Positions 1 to 6,207 of a DNA stretch of 14,465 bases are shown one piece after another. The notes beneath the pieces were generated by a model. That model saw only the letters and a program-made list of their open reading frames with translations, did not search any database and was not told the origin of the DNA. The position numbers were made by a program, and so were the translations under genes. The DNA is from an uncultured Rhodospirillales bacterium. Its GTDB lineage: Bacteria; Pseudomonadota; Alphaproteobacteria; Rhodospirillales; Defluviicoccaceae. Position 1 is the first letter of the stretch. Every line of letters begins with the position of its first letter. Where the stretch lies: contig CAKZLS010000108.1 in assembly GCA_937127205.1 (NCBI GenBank), positions 1 through 14,465 on the forward strand. The letters run 5' to 3'.

Positions 1-82
1 TGCCCTGAACGATGCACACGCCGCAATCGGAGTCATCCGGTGTTCGTGGACTCCGCTCGAGCCTTCGAACCGGTCCGGATCG
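1..82. other. Region downstream of rplQ, no gene supported
   Basis: These 82 nt follow the rplQ stop. A 7-bp inverted repeat (28-34 with 49-55, 14-nt loop) is present but no U tract follows on the minus strand, so I do not call a terminator. A minus-strand ATG at 36-34 opens a frame of 12 codons to the window edge without a Shine-Dalgarno sequence. It could be the start of the next gene but cannot be judged here. Confidence 0.4.
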
Positions 83-517
83 TCAGGCCGCCGCTTCCGT
101 TTCGGCCGACTCGCGCTCCTCGGCAACGCGGGCGAGGTCGGCGGCTCCCTTAGCGTCCTCATCGCGATCCACCAGCTCGATAACCGCCATTGGGGCATTG
201 TCGCCATAGCGGAAGCCCGCCCTGAGCACGCGGGTGTAGCCGCCCGGTCGCTCCTGGTAGCGCTCGGCGAGCGGTCCGAACAGCTTGCGCACCGCTTCGT
301 CGTCGCGAAGAAAGGAGGCGGCCTGGCGGCGCGCATGCAAACTACCGCGCTTGCCCAGCGTGATGATCCGATCGGCGACCCGGCGCAATTCCTTGGCCTT
401 GGGCACGGTCGTTACGATCTGCTCGTGCGTGAGCAGCGACACCGTCATGTTGGCGAACATGGCCTTCCGGTGACTGCTGGTTCGGTTCAGCTTGCGGCCG
501 CTCATACGATGGCGCAT
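83..517 (-). CDS. rplQ: 50S ribosomal protein L17
   Basis: The product has 144 residues. L17 lies near the exit tunnel of the 50S. The N-terminal signature MRHRMSGRKLNRTSSHRKAMFANMTVSLLTHEQIVTTVPKAKELRRVADRIITLGKRG is complete, followed by GGYTRVLRAGFRYGDNAPMAVIELVDRD. From about residue 119 the protein carries a charged Ala/Glu-rich tail, longer than in E. coli but common in alphaproteobacteria. An AAGGAG Shine-Dalgarno lies 7 nt before the ATG at 517. It is the last gene of the alpha operon in the window. Confidence 0.99.
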   Translation of the reverse strand: MRHRMSGRKLNRTSSHRKAMFANMTVSLLTHEQIVTTVPKAKELRRVADRIITLGKRGSLHARRQAASFLRDDEAVRKLFGPLAERYQERPGGYTRVLRAGFRYGDNAPMAVIELVDRDEDAKGAADLARVAEERESAETEAAA

Positions 518-537
518 GGGGTCTTCTCCTTGTTATC

Positions 538-578
538 CCGGCCCATGGCCGGCGGGCTTAGCCCGGCCTATCGGCCGG
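538..578 (-). promoter_or_regulatory. Cluster of GC-rich palindromes in the rpoA-rplQ spacer
   Basis: Three inverted repeats fill most of the 70-nt spacer: CCGGCC/GGCCGG with a 4-nt loop (563-578), CGGGC/GCCCG with a 3-nt loop (553-565), and CCGGCC/GGCCGG with a 3-nt loop (538-552). The middle one overlaps the first, so alternative foldings are possible. No U tract follows. It may mark an RNA processing or pausing point that sets the ratio of rpoA to rplQ (inference). Confidence 0.5.
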
Positions 579-587
579 CGGGATGCC

Positions 588-1604
588 TTAGTAGGGTTCT
601 TCCAGCCGCTTGGCCAGCTCTTCGATGTTTTCGGGCGGCCAGGTGGAAATTTCCATGCCGAGCTGCAATCCCATCTGCGTCAGCACTTCCTTGATCTCGT
701 TCAAGGATTTCCGGCCGAAGTTCGGGGTCCGGAGCATGTCGGCCTCGGTCTTCTGCACCAAGTCACCAATGTAGATGATGTTGTCGTTCTTGAGGCAATT
801 GGCCGAGCGAACCGACAATTCCAACTCGTCCACCTTGCGCAACAGGTTCTTGTTGAACGGCAACTCGTCTTTTTTCTCTTCCTCGACGGCCGAGCGCGGC
901 TCCTCGAAGTTGATGAACAGCTGCAACTGGTCCTGGATGATGCGCGCCGCCAGAGCGACCGCGTCTTCCGGCGTGACCGCGCCGTTGGTGTTGACCTCGA
1001 GGGACAGCTTATCGTGGTCGGTCACCTGACCGACACGGGTGTTCTCGACCTTGTACGCGACCTTGCGCACCGGTGAATACACCGCGTCCACCGGGATGGA
1101 GCCGATCGGCGCATCATCGGACCGTTCCGCGGCCACGGGGACGTATCCCTTGCCCGCTTCCACGGTCATCTCCATGGACAGGCGCGCGCCGTCGTCCATG
1201 GTACAGATCACCAGCTCGGGGTTCAGAACCTCGATGTCGTGACCGGTTTCGATCATCGCCGCGGTCACCTCGCAGGGACCGTCGGCCACCAGGCCAATAC
1301 GCTTCGGACCCTCGCCGTGCATACGCAACGCCAGCGACTTGATGTTGAGCACGATATCCGTAACATCCTCGTGCACGCCGGGAATGCTGGAAAATTCGTG
1401 CAACACGCTGTCGATCTGGATCGCGGTAACGGCGGCTCCCTGGAGCGAGGACAACAAGACGCGCCTCAGAGCATTGCCCAGGGTCAATCCGTAGCCACGC
1501 TCAAGCGGTTCGGCGACAATGGTCGCCAGACGCTTCGGATCGGTCCCCGAAACAACATCGAGTTTCGCGGGTTTGATTAACGCCTGCCAATTCTTTTGGA
1601 TCAC
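588..1604 (-). CDS. rpoA: RNA polymerase alpha subunit (GTG start chosen)
   Basis: With the GTG at 1604-1602 the product has 338 residues, the usual alphaproteobacterial length. Alpha nucleates RNA polymerase assembly and its C-terminal domain binds UP elements and activators. The N-terminal domain (about 1-233) shows AEPLERGYGLTLGNALRRVLLSSLQGAAV and FSSIPGVHEDVTDIVLNIK. A charged linker follows, then the C-terminal domain with LELSVRSANCLKNDNIIYIGDLVQ, where Arg266 matches the DNA-contacting Arg265 of E. coli. The frame is open to a TTG at 1628, but GTG gives the canonical IQKNWQ N-terminus and has GAGG 8 nt upstream. A GC-rich 70-nt spacer leads to rplQ. Confidence 0.98.
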   Translation of the reverse strand: MIQKNWQALIKPAKLDVVSGTDPKRLATIVAEPLERGYGLTLGNALRRVLLSSLQGAAVTAIQIDSVLHEFSSIPGVHEDVTDIVLNIKSLALRMHGEGPKRIGLVADGPCEVTAAMIETGHDIEVLNPELVICTMDDGARLSMEMTVEAGKGYVPVAAERSDDAPIGSIPVDAVYSPVRKVAYKVENTRVGQVTDHDKLSLEVNTNGAVTPEDAVALAARIIQDQLQLFINFEEPRSAVEEEKKDELPFNKNLLRKVDELELSVRSANCLKNDNIIYIGDLVQKTEADMLRTPNFGRKSLNEIKEVLTQMGLQLGMEISTWPPENIEELAKRLEEPY

Positions 1605-1635
1605 GGGTGCGACCTCACCTTCGGACAAACTTAAG

Positions 1636-1656
1636 CGGCTCTGACATTCAGAGCCG
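1636..1656 (-). promoter_or_regulatory. Hairpin 3 in the rpsK-rpoA spacer, perfect 9-bp stem
   Basis: A perfect inverted repeat, CGGCTCTGA and TCAGAGCCG on the minus strand, is separated by a 3-nt loop. It ends 31 nt before the rpoA GTG start. Only a short mixed CTTAAGTTTG follows, so it is not a convincing intrinsic terminator; an RNA-processing or attenuation site is possible. It also forms a symmetric DNA palindrome and could bind a dimeric protein. Confidence 0.55.
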
Positions 1657-1670
1657 ACATTTCACATCTT

Positions 1671-1686
1671 GGTCCCTTGCAGGACC
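1671..1686 (-). promoter_or_regulatory. Hairpin 2 in the rpsK-rpoA spacer, GCAA tetraloop
   Basis: The minus strand reads GGTCCTGCAAGGGACC. Five Watson-Crick pairs plus a closing U-G pair surround GCAA, a GNRA-type tetraloop. Such loops are stable in RNA and often take part in tertiary or protein contacts. The role here is unknown. Confidence 0.45.
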
Positions 1687-1701
1687 GAACAACTGCGGCA
1701 C

Positions 1702-1723
1702 GCCGCCAAAACTCCGGGGCGGC
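1702..1723 (-). promoter_or_regulatory. Hairpin 1 in the rpsK-rpoA spacer
   Basis: On the minus strand GCCGCC and GGCGGC form a perfect 6-bp stem around a 10-nt loop, beginning directly after the rpsK stop codon. It has no following U tract. It could stabilise the rpsK 3' end or slow polymerase; this is inference. Confidence 0.4.
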
Positions 1724-2116
1724 TTAGACCCGGCGGCGTTTCCGCGGACGGCATCCGTTGTGGGGGATTGGGGTTACGTCCCGGATTGCCGTTATGGTGA
1801 AACCAATGGACTGTAACGCGCGCAGAGCCGATTCGCGGCCGGCGCCCGGTCCCTTAACCTCCACCTCCAAGGTTTTCATGCCGTGCTCTTGAGCCTTCCG
1901 CCCGGCATCCTCGGCCGCAACCTGCGCGGCATAAGGTGTCGATTTACGGGAGCCCTTGAAGCCCTGGCCACCGGCCGACGACCAGGCAATAGCGTTGCCT
2001 TGGGCGTCGGCGATGGTGATCATCGTGTTGTTGAAGGTCGCACTGATATGCGCAACCCCCGAAGCAATATTTCTGCGCTCGCGTTTCCGAACGCGCTGGG
2101 TCCCAGCTTTGGCCAT
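1724..2116 (-). CDS. rpsK: 30S ribosomal protein S11
   Basis: The product has 130 residues, the standard length. S11 forms the 30S platform beside the E-site mRNA path. The sequence shows GVAHISATFNNTMITIADAQGNAIAWSSAGGQGFKGSRKSTPYAAQVAAEDA, VEVKGPGAGRESALRALQ, and the C-terminus IRDVTPIPHNGCRPRKRRRV. The end differs slightly from the common GCRPPKRRRV by Arg for one Pro. The ATG at 2116 lies 17 nt after rpsM. A 119-nt hairpin-rich spacer follows before rpoA, and rpsD, which is between them in E. coli, is absent here as in other alphaproteobacteria. Confidence 0.99.
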   Translation of the reverse strand: MAKAGTQRVRKRERRNIASGVAHISATFNNTMITIADAQGNAIAWSSAGGQGFKGSRKSTPYAAQVAAEDAGRKAQEHGMKTLEVEVKGPGAGRESALRALQSIGFTITAIRDVTPIPHNGCRPRKRRRV

Positions 2117-2133
2117 GGACTTACCTTAATTGT

Positions 2134-2511
2134 CTATTTGGTTGCCTTTTTCTTACCCGCGATGGGCTTCGCCGGCCCTTTACGGGTACGGGCGTTGGTG
2201 TGGCTTCTCTGTCCGCGCACGGGCAAGCCGCGACGGTGCCGTAAGCCCCTGTAGCACCCGAGATCCATCAGACGCTTGATGTTCATCGCCACCTCGCGGC
2301 GAAGATCACCCTCCACCTGAAGCTCGGAGTCGATCAGTTCGCGGATTCGCATGACATCTTGGTCCGAGAGTTCGTTAACCCGCCGATTGAACGGAATCCC
2401 GCCCTTCGTGCAGATATCTCTCGCCGTCTTGCGTCCGATTCCATGAATATAGGTCAGTGCGATCTCAACCTGCTTCTGTGTCGGTATGTTTACGCCAGCA
2501 ACGCGCGCCAC
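2134..2511 (-). CDS. rpsM: 30S ribosomal protein S13 (GTG start chosen)
   Basis: With the start at the GTG 2511-2509 the product has 125 residues, as usual for S13, which lies in the 30S head and bridges to L5 and the P-site tRNA. The sequence reads ARVAGVNIPTQKQVEIALTYIHGIGRKTARDIC, then YRGLRHRRGLPVRGQRSHTNARTRKGPAKPIAG, with a Lys-rich end. An ATG six codons upstream (2529) is in frame, but the strong GGAGG then lies inside the reading frame, exactly 7 nt before the GTG. The family N-terminus MARxAGVNIP also fits the GTG. It is the first gene behind the alpha promoter. There is no rpmJ before it. Confidence 0.97.
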   Translation of the reverse strand: MARVAGVNIPTQKQVEIALTYIHGIGRKTARDICTKGGIPFNRRVNELSDQDVMRIRELIDSELQVEGDLRREVAMNIKRLMDLGCYRGLRHRRGLPVRGQRSHTNARTRKGPAKPIAGKKKATK

Positions 2512-2576
2512 AAGCGCCCCTCCTTGCATATATGTTATGAGACCTGAAAGAAATCCAGTGGGACCACAGCCGGCGG

Positions 2577-2604
2577 ATTATAAGCTTCCGCATTCGCTAG
2601 TCAA
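2577..2604 (-). promoter_or_regulatory. Near-consensus sigma70-type promoter for the alpha operon
   Basis: On the minus strand TTGACT (2604-2599, five of six consensus bases) is followed after 16 nt by TATAAT (2582-2577, perfect consensus). It lies in the 103-nt spacer between the adk stop and the rpsM GTG. Transcription would start near 2570 and give a leader of about 60 nt before rpsM. It is the best promoter match I could find in the window and suggests that rpsM-rpsK-rpoA-rplQ can be transcribed independently of the spc operon. Confidence 0.85.
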
Positions 2605-2614
2605 CACACTGGTT

Positions 2615-3259
2615 TCAATCAATAGCCGCTTTCAGTTGACTCGTAACGTTATCAATGGGTTCCATGCCATCAACGCGCCGCAATAGACCGCGGCTATCGT
2701 AATAATCGATGATTGGAGCGGTCTGCGCATGATACGCCTTGAGGCGCTCGCGCACGGTCTCGGCATTGTCATCGGCTCGCCGGGAAAACTCGGTCGAGCC
2801 GCACGCGTCGCAAACGCCGTCCACTTTCGGTTTCTGGAATTCTTCGTGATAGCCGGCGCCGCACTTGGCGCACGAAAACCGACCGGTGATACGTTTAACC
2901 ATCGCTTCGTCGTCGACCTCGATGGACATGACGTGATCCATCCGCAAGTGCTTCTCGTCCAGCATTACGTCAAGAGCCGCGGCCTGCGGCACCGTGCGCG
3001 GGAAGCCATCGAGAATAAACCCGTTCCGACAGTCGTCCCGATCAAGCCGCCCGCCGATGATGCCGATGATCATTTCATCGGGAACCAGCTGGCCCGCCTT
3101 CATCAGGCCGTCCGCTTTCTTCCCAATCTCGCTGCCCGCGCTAACCTCGGCGCGCAGCATTTCGCCAGTGGAAAGTTGAGCGATCTCATAGGCGTGCTCG
3201 AGCCGCGTTGCCTGGGTACCCTTCCCCGCGCCTGGAGGTCCAAGTAGAATCAAGTTCAT
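2615..3259 (-). CDS. adk: Adenylate kinase with zinc-type lid
   Basis: The product has 214 residues and interconverts AMP + ATP with 2 ADP in the cytoplasm. The P-loop GPPGAGKGT is at 7-15, the AMP-binding STGEMLR at 30-36 and DGFPRT at 84-89. The lid domain holds four cysteines, at 130, 133, 150 and 153 (CAKC and CDAC), the pattern of zinc-binding adenylate kinases. RRADDN (160-165) provides lid arginines. The gene overlaps secY by ATGA, an arrangement common in alphaproteobacteria. It is probably co-transcribed with the spc operon. The alpha-operon promoter begins about 10 nt beyond its stop. Confidence 0.99.
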   Translation of the reverse strand: MNLILLGPPGAGKGTQATRLEHAYEIAQLSTGEMLRAEVSAGSEIGKKADGLMKAGQLVPDEMIIGIIGGRLDRDDCRNGFILDGFPRTVPQAAALDVMLDEKHLRMDHVMSIEVDDEAMVKRITGRFSCAKCGAGYHEEFQKPKVDGVCDACGSTEFSRRADDNAETVRERLKAYHAQTAPIIDYYDSRGLLRRVDGMEPIDNVTSQLKAAID

Positions 3260-4599
3260 CTTCGTCTCCCCCTGAGCTTGGACTTTTTGATCAGTCCTTC
3301 ATATTGGTGCGCCAGCAGATGAGACTGCACCTGGGCGACCGTGTCCATTGTAACCGTGACCACGATCAACAGGCTAGTCCCACCAAAGTAGAACGGCACC
3401 GCGAAGCGGGAGATGAGAATTTCCGGCAGTATGCAGACGATCGCCAGATACGCCGCCCCTACCACCGTCAGCCGGGTCAAAACCTTATCGATGTATTCCG
3501 CCGTGTTCTTGCCCGGGCGGATACCGGGGATGAACCCGCCATACTTCTTCAGATTATCGGCGGTGTCCGAGGGATTGAACACCACGGCCGTATAGAAGAA
3601 CGCAAAGAACACGATCATGCTGATATAAATCAACAGATAGAGCGGCTGTCCCCGTCCGAGGTAGGCCGAGACAGTATTCAGCCATTCGGGCCCCTGCCCT
3701 GCCGACAACTGCAGCACCGTGATCGGCATCAGCAGCATGGAACTGGCAAAAATCGGCGGAATGACACCGGCGGTATTCAGTTTCAGCGGCAGGTGCGAGC
3801 TTTCCCCGGCGGTCATCTTGTTGCCCTGCTGGCGCTTCGGATACTGAATGATGATCCGGCGCTGGGCCCGCTCCACGAAAACCACGAAGAAGATGACGGC
3901 CACGGCGCCGATCAGGAGAGCGACGATCAGAGCGGCGGAGATCGCTCCGGTCCGGCCCAGTTCCAGGGTTCCCGCCAAGGCTCCCGGCAATTCCGCGACA
4001 ATACCGGCAAAGATGATCAGCGAAATACCGTTGCCGACGCCGCGCGCGGTAATCTGCTCGCCGAGCCACATCAGGAAGATGGTGCCGCCAACCAGGGTAA
4101 TCACCGTGGTGAACCGGAAGAACCACCCCGGATCGATGACCGCCGATCCGCCGGCGCCGCTCATACCCTCGAGGCCGATGGCAAGGCCATAACCCTGCGC
4201 CGCCGTAATCACCACCGTCAGGTAACGGGTATACTGATTGATCTTCTTTCGGCCGCTCTCACCTTCCTTTTTCAGGGTCTCGAGGCTCGGCACGACCGCG
4301 GTCATCAATTGCATGATGATGGAGGCCGAAATGTACGGCATGATGTTGAGAGCGAAGATGGTCATGCGCCCAAGCGCGCCACCGGCAAACATGTTGAACA
4401 TGCCGAGAATGCCGCCGGCCTGCTGGTCGAACACATCCGCGATGACACCCGGGTCGATACCCGGCAACGGGATATACGTGCCCAGACGATAGACAATAAG
4501 TGCACCCAGTGTGAACCAGATACGCTTCTTGAGCTCGGTGGCCTTGCCAAAGGCCCCAAAGTTCATGTTGGCGGCAAGTTGTTCGGCCGCAGAGGCCAT
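3256..4599 (-). CDS. secY: Preprotein translocase subunit SecY
   Basis: The product has 447 residues, typical of SecY, the channel of the SecYEG translocon in the inner membrane. Ten hydrophobic segments can be placed roughly at 26-46, 76-100, 125-143, 161-180, 190-208, 218-242, 275-296, 318-341, 376-393 and 400-420. The plug region GGILGMFNMFAGGALGRM lies at 62-79, and PYISASIIMQLM follows in helix 2. Cytosolic loops needed for SecA and ribosome contact are present, including RRIIIQYPKRQ (248-258) and GFIPGIRPGKNTAEYID (355-371). The C-terminal tail is basic. Its TGA stop overlaps the adk start (ATGA), coupling the two genes. Confidence 0.99.
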   Translation of the reverse strand: MASAAEQLAANMNFGAFGKATELKKRIWFTLGALIVYRLGTYIPLPGIDPGVIADVFDQQAGGILGMFNMFAGGALGRMTIFALNIMPYISASIIMQLMTAVVPSLETLKKEGESGRKKINQYTRYLTVVITAAQGYGLAIGLEGMSGAGGSAVIDPGWFFRFTTVITLVGGTIFLMWLGEQITARGVGNGISLIIFAGIVAELPGALAGTLELGRTGAISAALIVALLIGAVAVIFFVVFVERAQRRIIIQYPKRQQGNKMTAGESSHLPLKLNTAGVIPPIFASSMLLMPITVLQLSAGQGPEWLNTVSAYLGRGQPLYLLIYISMIVFFAFFYTAVVFNPSDTADNLKKYGGFIPGIRPGKNTAEYIDKVLTRLTVVGAAYLAIVCILPEILISRFAVPFYFGGTSLLIVVTVTMDTVAQVQSHLLAHQYEGLIKKSKLRGRRR

Positions 4600-4614
4600 A
4601 ATTCGTTCCCCGGC

Positions 4615-5250
4615 TTACGTCGACGGCTCTTCGCTGTCGCCGTCCTCAGTACCTTTCTTCGCGCTCTTCGCTTTCTTTTCTTTTGGCTCGCCCTTGGCGG
4701 GCTTTTCGCTGTCCGCACTCTTGGCGGGCTTGGATTTGGCCGCCGGCGCGTCCTTGGCGGGCTTCGTCTCGGCCGCCGGCGCATCTTTGGCATCCGTTAC
4801 GGTCACGCTACCGCCGGCCTTCTCAATGGCGGCTATGGCTGTCTTGGTGGCCCCTGTCACCGTCAATTTCAGCTTTGCCGACACTTCACCGTTGCCCAGC
4901 AGCCGAACGCCGTCCCGGCGCCGTTTATACAACCCCGCCGCGCCCAGCGCCGCCTCGTCGATGTCGCCCTTGGCGTCCAGCTTGCCGGCATCCACCGCCT
5001 TCTGCAGCGCGCCAAGACCGATTTCCGCAAACTCTTTGCGCGATGGATTCTTGAAACCCCGCTTCGGCAGGCGACGATAAAGCGGCATCTGTCCGCCTTC
5101 GAAACCCACGGGCACGGAACCGCCGCTTCGCGATTTTTGACCTTTCTGGCCGCGCGCCGACGTTTTGCCGGTGCCCGAGCCCATACCCCGACCAACCCGT
5201 TTGCGGTCTTTTGTCGCGCCTGGATTGTCGCGAATTTCATTCAATCTCAT
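4615..5250 (-). CDS. rplO: 50S ribosomal protein L15, with long Lys/Ala-rich C-terminal tail
   Basis: The product has 211 residues against about 145-160 in most bacteria. L15 is a late-assembly 50S protein. The core includes LNEIRDNPGATKDRKRVGRGMGSGTGKTSARGQKGQKSRSGG (3-44), FEGGQMPLYRRLPKRGFKN (50-68), and a C-terminal globular part ending near residue 151 (AIEKAGGSV). Beyond about 152 the sequence is low-complexity, rich in Lys, Ala, Pro, Glu, Asp and Ser, with two copies of an 11-residue unit (KPAKDAPAA type) and an acidic end. This tail is likely disordered (inference). The ATG at 5250 gives the canonical MRLNEI start. The stop is 15 nt before secY. Confidence 0.98.
   Translation of the reverse strand: MRLNEIRDNPGATKDRKRVGRGMGSGTGKTSARGQKGQKSRSGGSVPVGFEGGQMPLYRRLPKRGFKNPSRKEFAEIGLGALQKAVDAGKLDAKGDIDEAALGAAGLYKRRRDGVRLLGNGEVSAKLKLTVTGATKTAIAAIEKAGGSVTVTDAKDAPAAETKPAKDAPAAKSKPAKSADSEKPAKGEPKEKKAKSAKKGTEDGDSEEPST
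4694..4786 (-). repeat. Tandem 27/33/33-nt repeats in the rplO tail
   Basis: The plus-strand motif TTGGCGGGCTT recurs at 4694, 4721 and 4754. The second and third units are 33 nt each (4721-4753, 4754-4786) and nearly identical apart from a few bases in the middle. The first is a shorter, 27-nt divergent unit. On the coding strand each 33-nt unit gives 11 residues of the KPAKDAPAA kind. Unit lengths are multiples of three, consistent with in-frame expansion. Confidence 0.8.
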
Positions 5251-5314
5251 CGTACGAACTTCCGTTGCCTAGAGCAATGTCCGACCGCGCAAAATTACGG
5301 GTTCGGATTTCCTC

Positions 5315-5339
5315 GCTCTAAAAATCAATCTTTAAGAGC
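5315..5339 (-). promoter_or_regulatory. Hairpin in the rpmD-rplO spacer
   Basis: An imperfect inverted repeat occupies 25 nt: on the minus strand GCTCTTAAA, a 7-nt loop, then TTTTAGAGC, giving eight pairs and one mismatch in nine positions. No U tract follows directly, so it does not look like an intrinsic terminator. It lies 65 nt before the rplO start and could be a regulatory or processing element of the rplO-secY-adk section. The function is unknown. Confidence 0.5.
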
Positions 5340-5392
5340 ACCACCGCTTGAGCCGTCCACTGGGGTCCAAACATACCGTGCTCCCGGGCCAT
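5318..5392 (-). other. Possible 24-codon leader-like ORF between rpmD and rplO
   Basis: This short frame begins with ATG at 5392, five nt after the rpmD stop, and ends with TAG at 5320-5318. The peptide starts MAREHGMFGPQW and ends VVLLKIDF. Its last codons and stop run through the hairpin at 5315-5339, an arrangement reminiscent of a leader peptide. GAGG lies only 3 nt before the ATG, which is too close for a good ribosome site. I recognise no family. A chance frame in a 147-nt spacer is the likelier explanation. Confidence 0.2.
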
Positions 5393-5397
5393 GGGCC

Positions 5398-5601
5398 TCA
5401 AGAAACTTCCTCAACCCGGACCAAGTGGCTGACCTTGGCGATCATTCCCCGCACCGACGGCGTATCTTCCAGCTGCCGGGAACGGTTCATCTTGTTCAGT
5501 CCCAACCCGATCAAAGTCGCCCGCTGATCCTTTTGCCGGCCAATGGGGCTGGAGGTTTGGACCACGGTCAGGGTTTTTTTTTCGGTTTTCGTCTTGGCCA
5601 T
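5398..5601 (-). CDS. rpmD: 50S ribosomal protein L30
   Basis: The product has 67 residues, somewhat longer than the 59 of E. coli. L30 is a small alpha-beta protein of the 50S surface. The core reads LTVVQTSSPIGRQKDQRATLIGLGLNKMNRSRQLEDTPSVRGMIAKVSHLVRVEE, with the typical SPIGR and LIGLGL motifs and the C-terminal VSHLV. The first ten residues (MAKTKTEKKT) are an extension. Codons 7-9 and the first base of codon 10 include an uninterrupted run of nine A on the coding strand (plus-strand T at 5574-5582). The gene is followed by an unusually wide 147-nt spacer before rplO. Confidence 0.97.
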   Translation of the reverse strand: MAKTKTEKKTLTVVQTSSPIGRQKDQRATLIGLGLNKMNRSRQLEDTPSVRGMIAKVSHLVRVEEVS

Positions 5602-5616
5602 CGTTCTATGTCCTGG

Positions 5617-6195
5617 CTATGTCCGGGGCCGCTCAGCCGCGCCGCCGCCACCACCGCGACGCGAAATGATCTCTCCGACCTTCTTGCCACGACGATTCGC
5701 CACCGATTTCGGCGAATGACAGTTGTTGAGCGCGGCGAAGGTCGCCTTGACCATGTTGTAGGGATTCTGGGTGCCGAGCGACTTGGCTACCACGTCCTGA
5801 ACGCCCATGGTCTCGAACACGGCCCGCATGGGGCCGCCGGCGATCACGCCCGTTCCCGCAGGCGCGGCGCGAACCACAACCCGTCCGGCGCCGTAACGGC
5901 CCTGCATGTCGTGGTGGAACGTGCGGCCATCGCGAAGCGGAACCCGAACCATATTGTGCTTGGCATGATCCGTCGCCTTGCGGATCGCCTCGGGCACTTC
6001 CCGCGCCTTACCGGAGCCGAAGCCGACCCGACCCTTGCCGTCACCCACGACTACCAGCGCCGCGAACGAGAACCTGCGGCCACCCTTGACCACTTTGGCT
6101 ACCCGGTTGATGTGAACGAGCTTGTCGGTAATATCCGAGTCTTCGCCCTGTTGGCCCGCACGATCACCGCGCCTGCCTGATGGTTTTCGTGCCAT
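5617..6195 (-). CDS. rpsE: 30S ribosomal protein S5
   Basis: The product has 192 residues, at the upper end of the usual range. S5 takes part in decoding accuracy and mRNA unwinding at the entry channel. The S5 signature KVVKGGRRFSFAALVVVGDGKGRVGFGSGKAREVPEAIRKA is at about residues 35-74, followed by GRVVVRAAPAGTGVIAGGPMRAVFETMGVQDVVAKSLGTQNPYNMVKATFAAL. The N-terminus (RKPSGRRGDRAGQQGEDSD) and the Gly/Arg-rich C-terminus (RRGGGGGAAERPRT) are variable extensions. A GGGAG Shine-Dalgarno sequence lies 8 nt before the ATG at 6195. The gap to rpmD is 15 nt. Confidence 0.99.
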   Translation of the reverse strand: MARKPSGRRGDRAGQQGEDSDITDKLVHINRVAKVVKGGRRFSFAALVVVGDGKGRVGFGSGKAREVPEAIRKATDHAKHNMVRVPLRDGRTFHHDMQGRYGAGRVVVRAAPAGTGVIAGGPMRAVFETMGVQDVVAKSLGTQNPYNMVKATFAALNNCHSPKSVANRRGKKVGEIISRRGGGGGAAERPRT

Positions 6196-6207
6196 TGATA
6201 AAACTCC

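Noticed and set aside
28..55. Inverted repeat downstream of rplQ as a possible terminator of the alpha operon
   Set aside because: The stem is 7 bp with a 14-nt loop and there is no T tract after it on the minus strand, so it does not meet the pattern of an intrinsic terminator.
3208..6180. A 990-codon open frame on the plus strand antisense to secY, rplO, rpmD and rpsE
   Set aside because: It crosses several well-identified genes and their spacers, its translation is Arg/His/Gly/Pro-rich without any recognisable domain, and such long antisense frames arise readily in GC-rich DNA where stops are rare. Its stop-free length is notable, but nothing supports expression.
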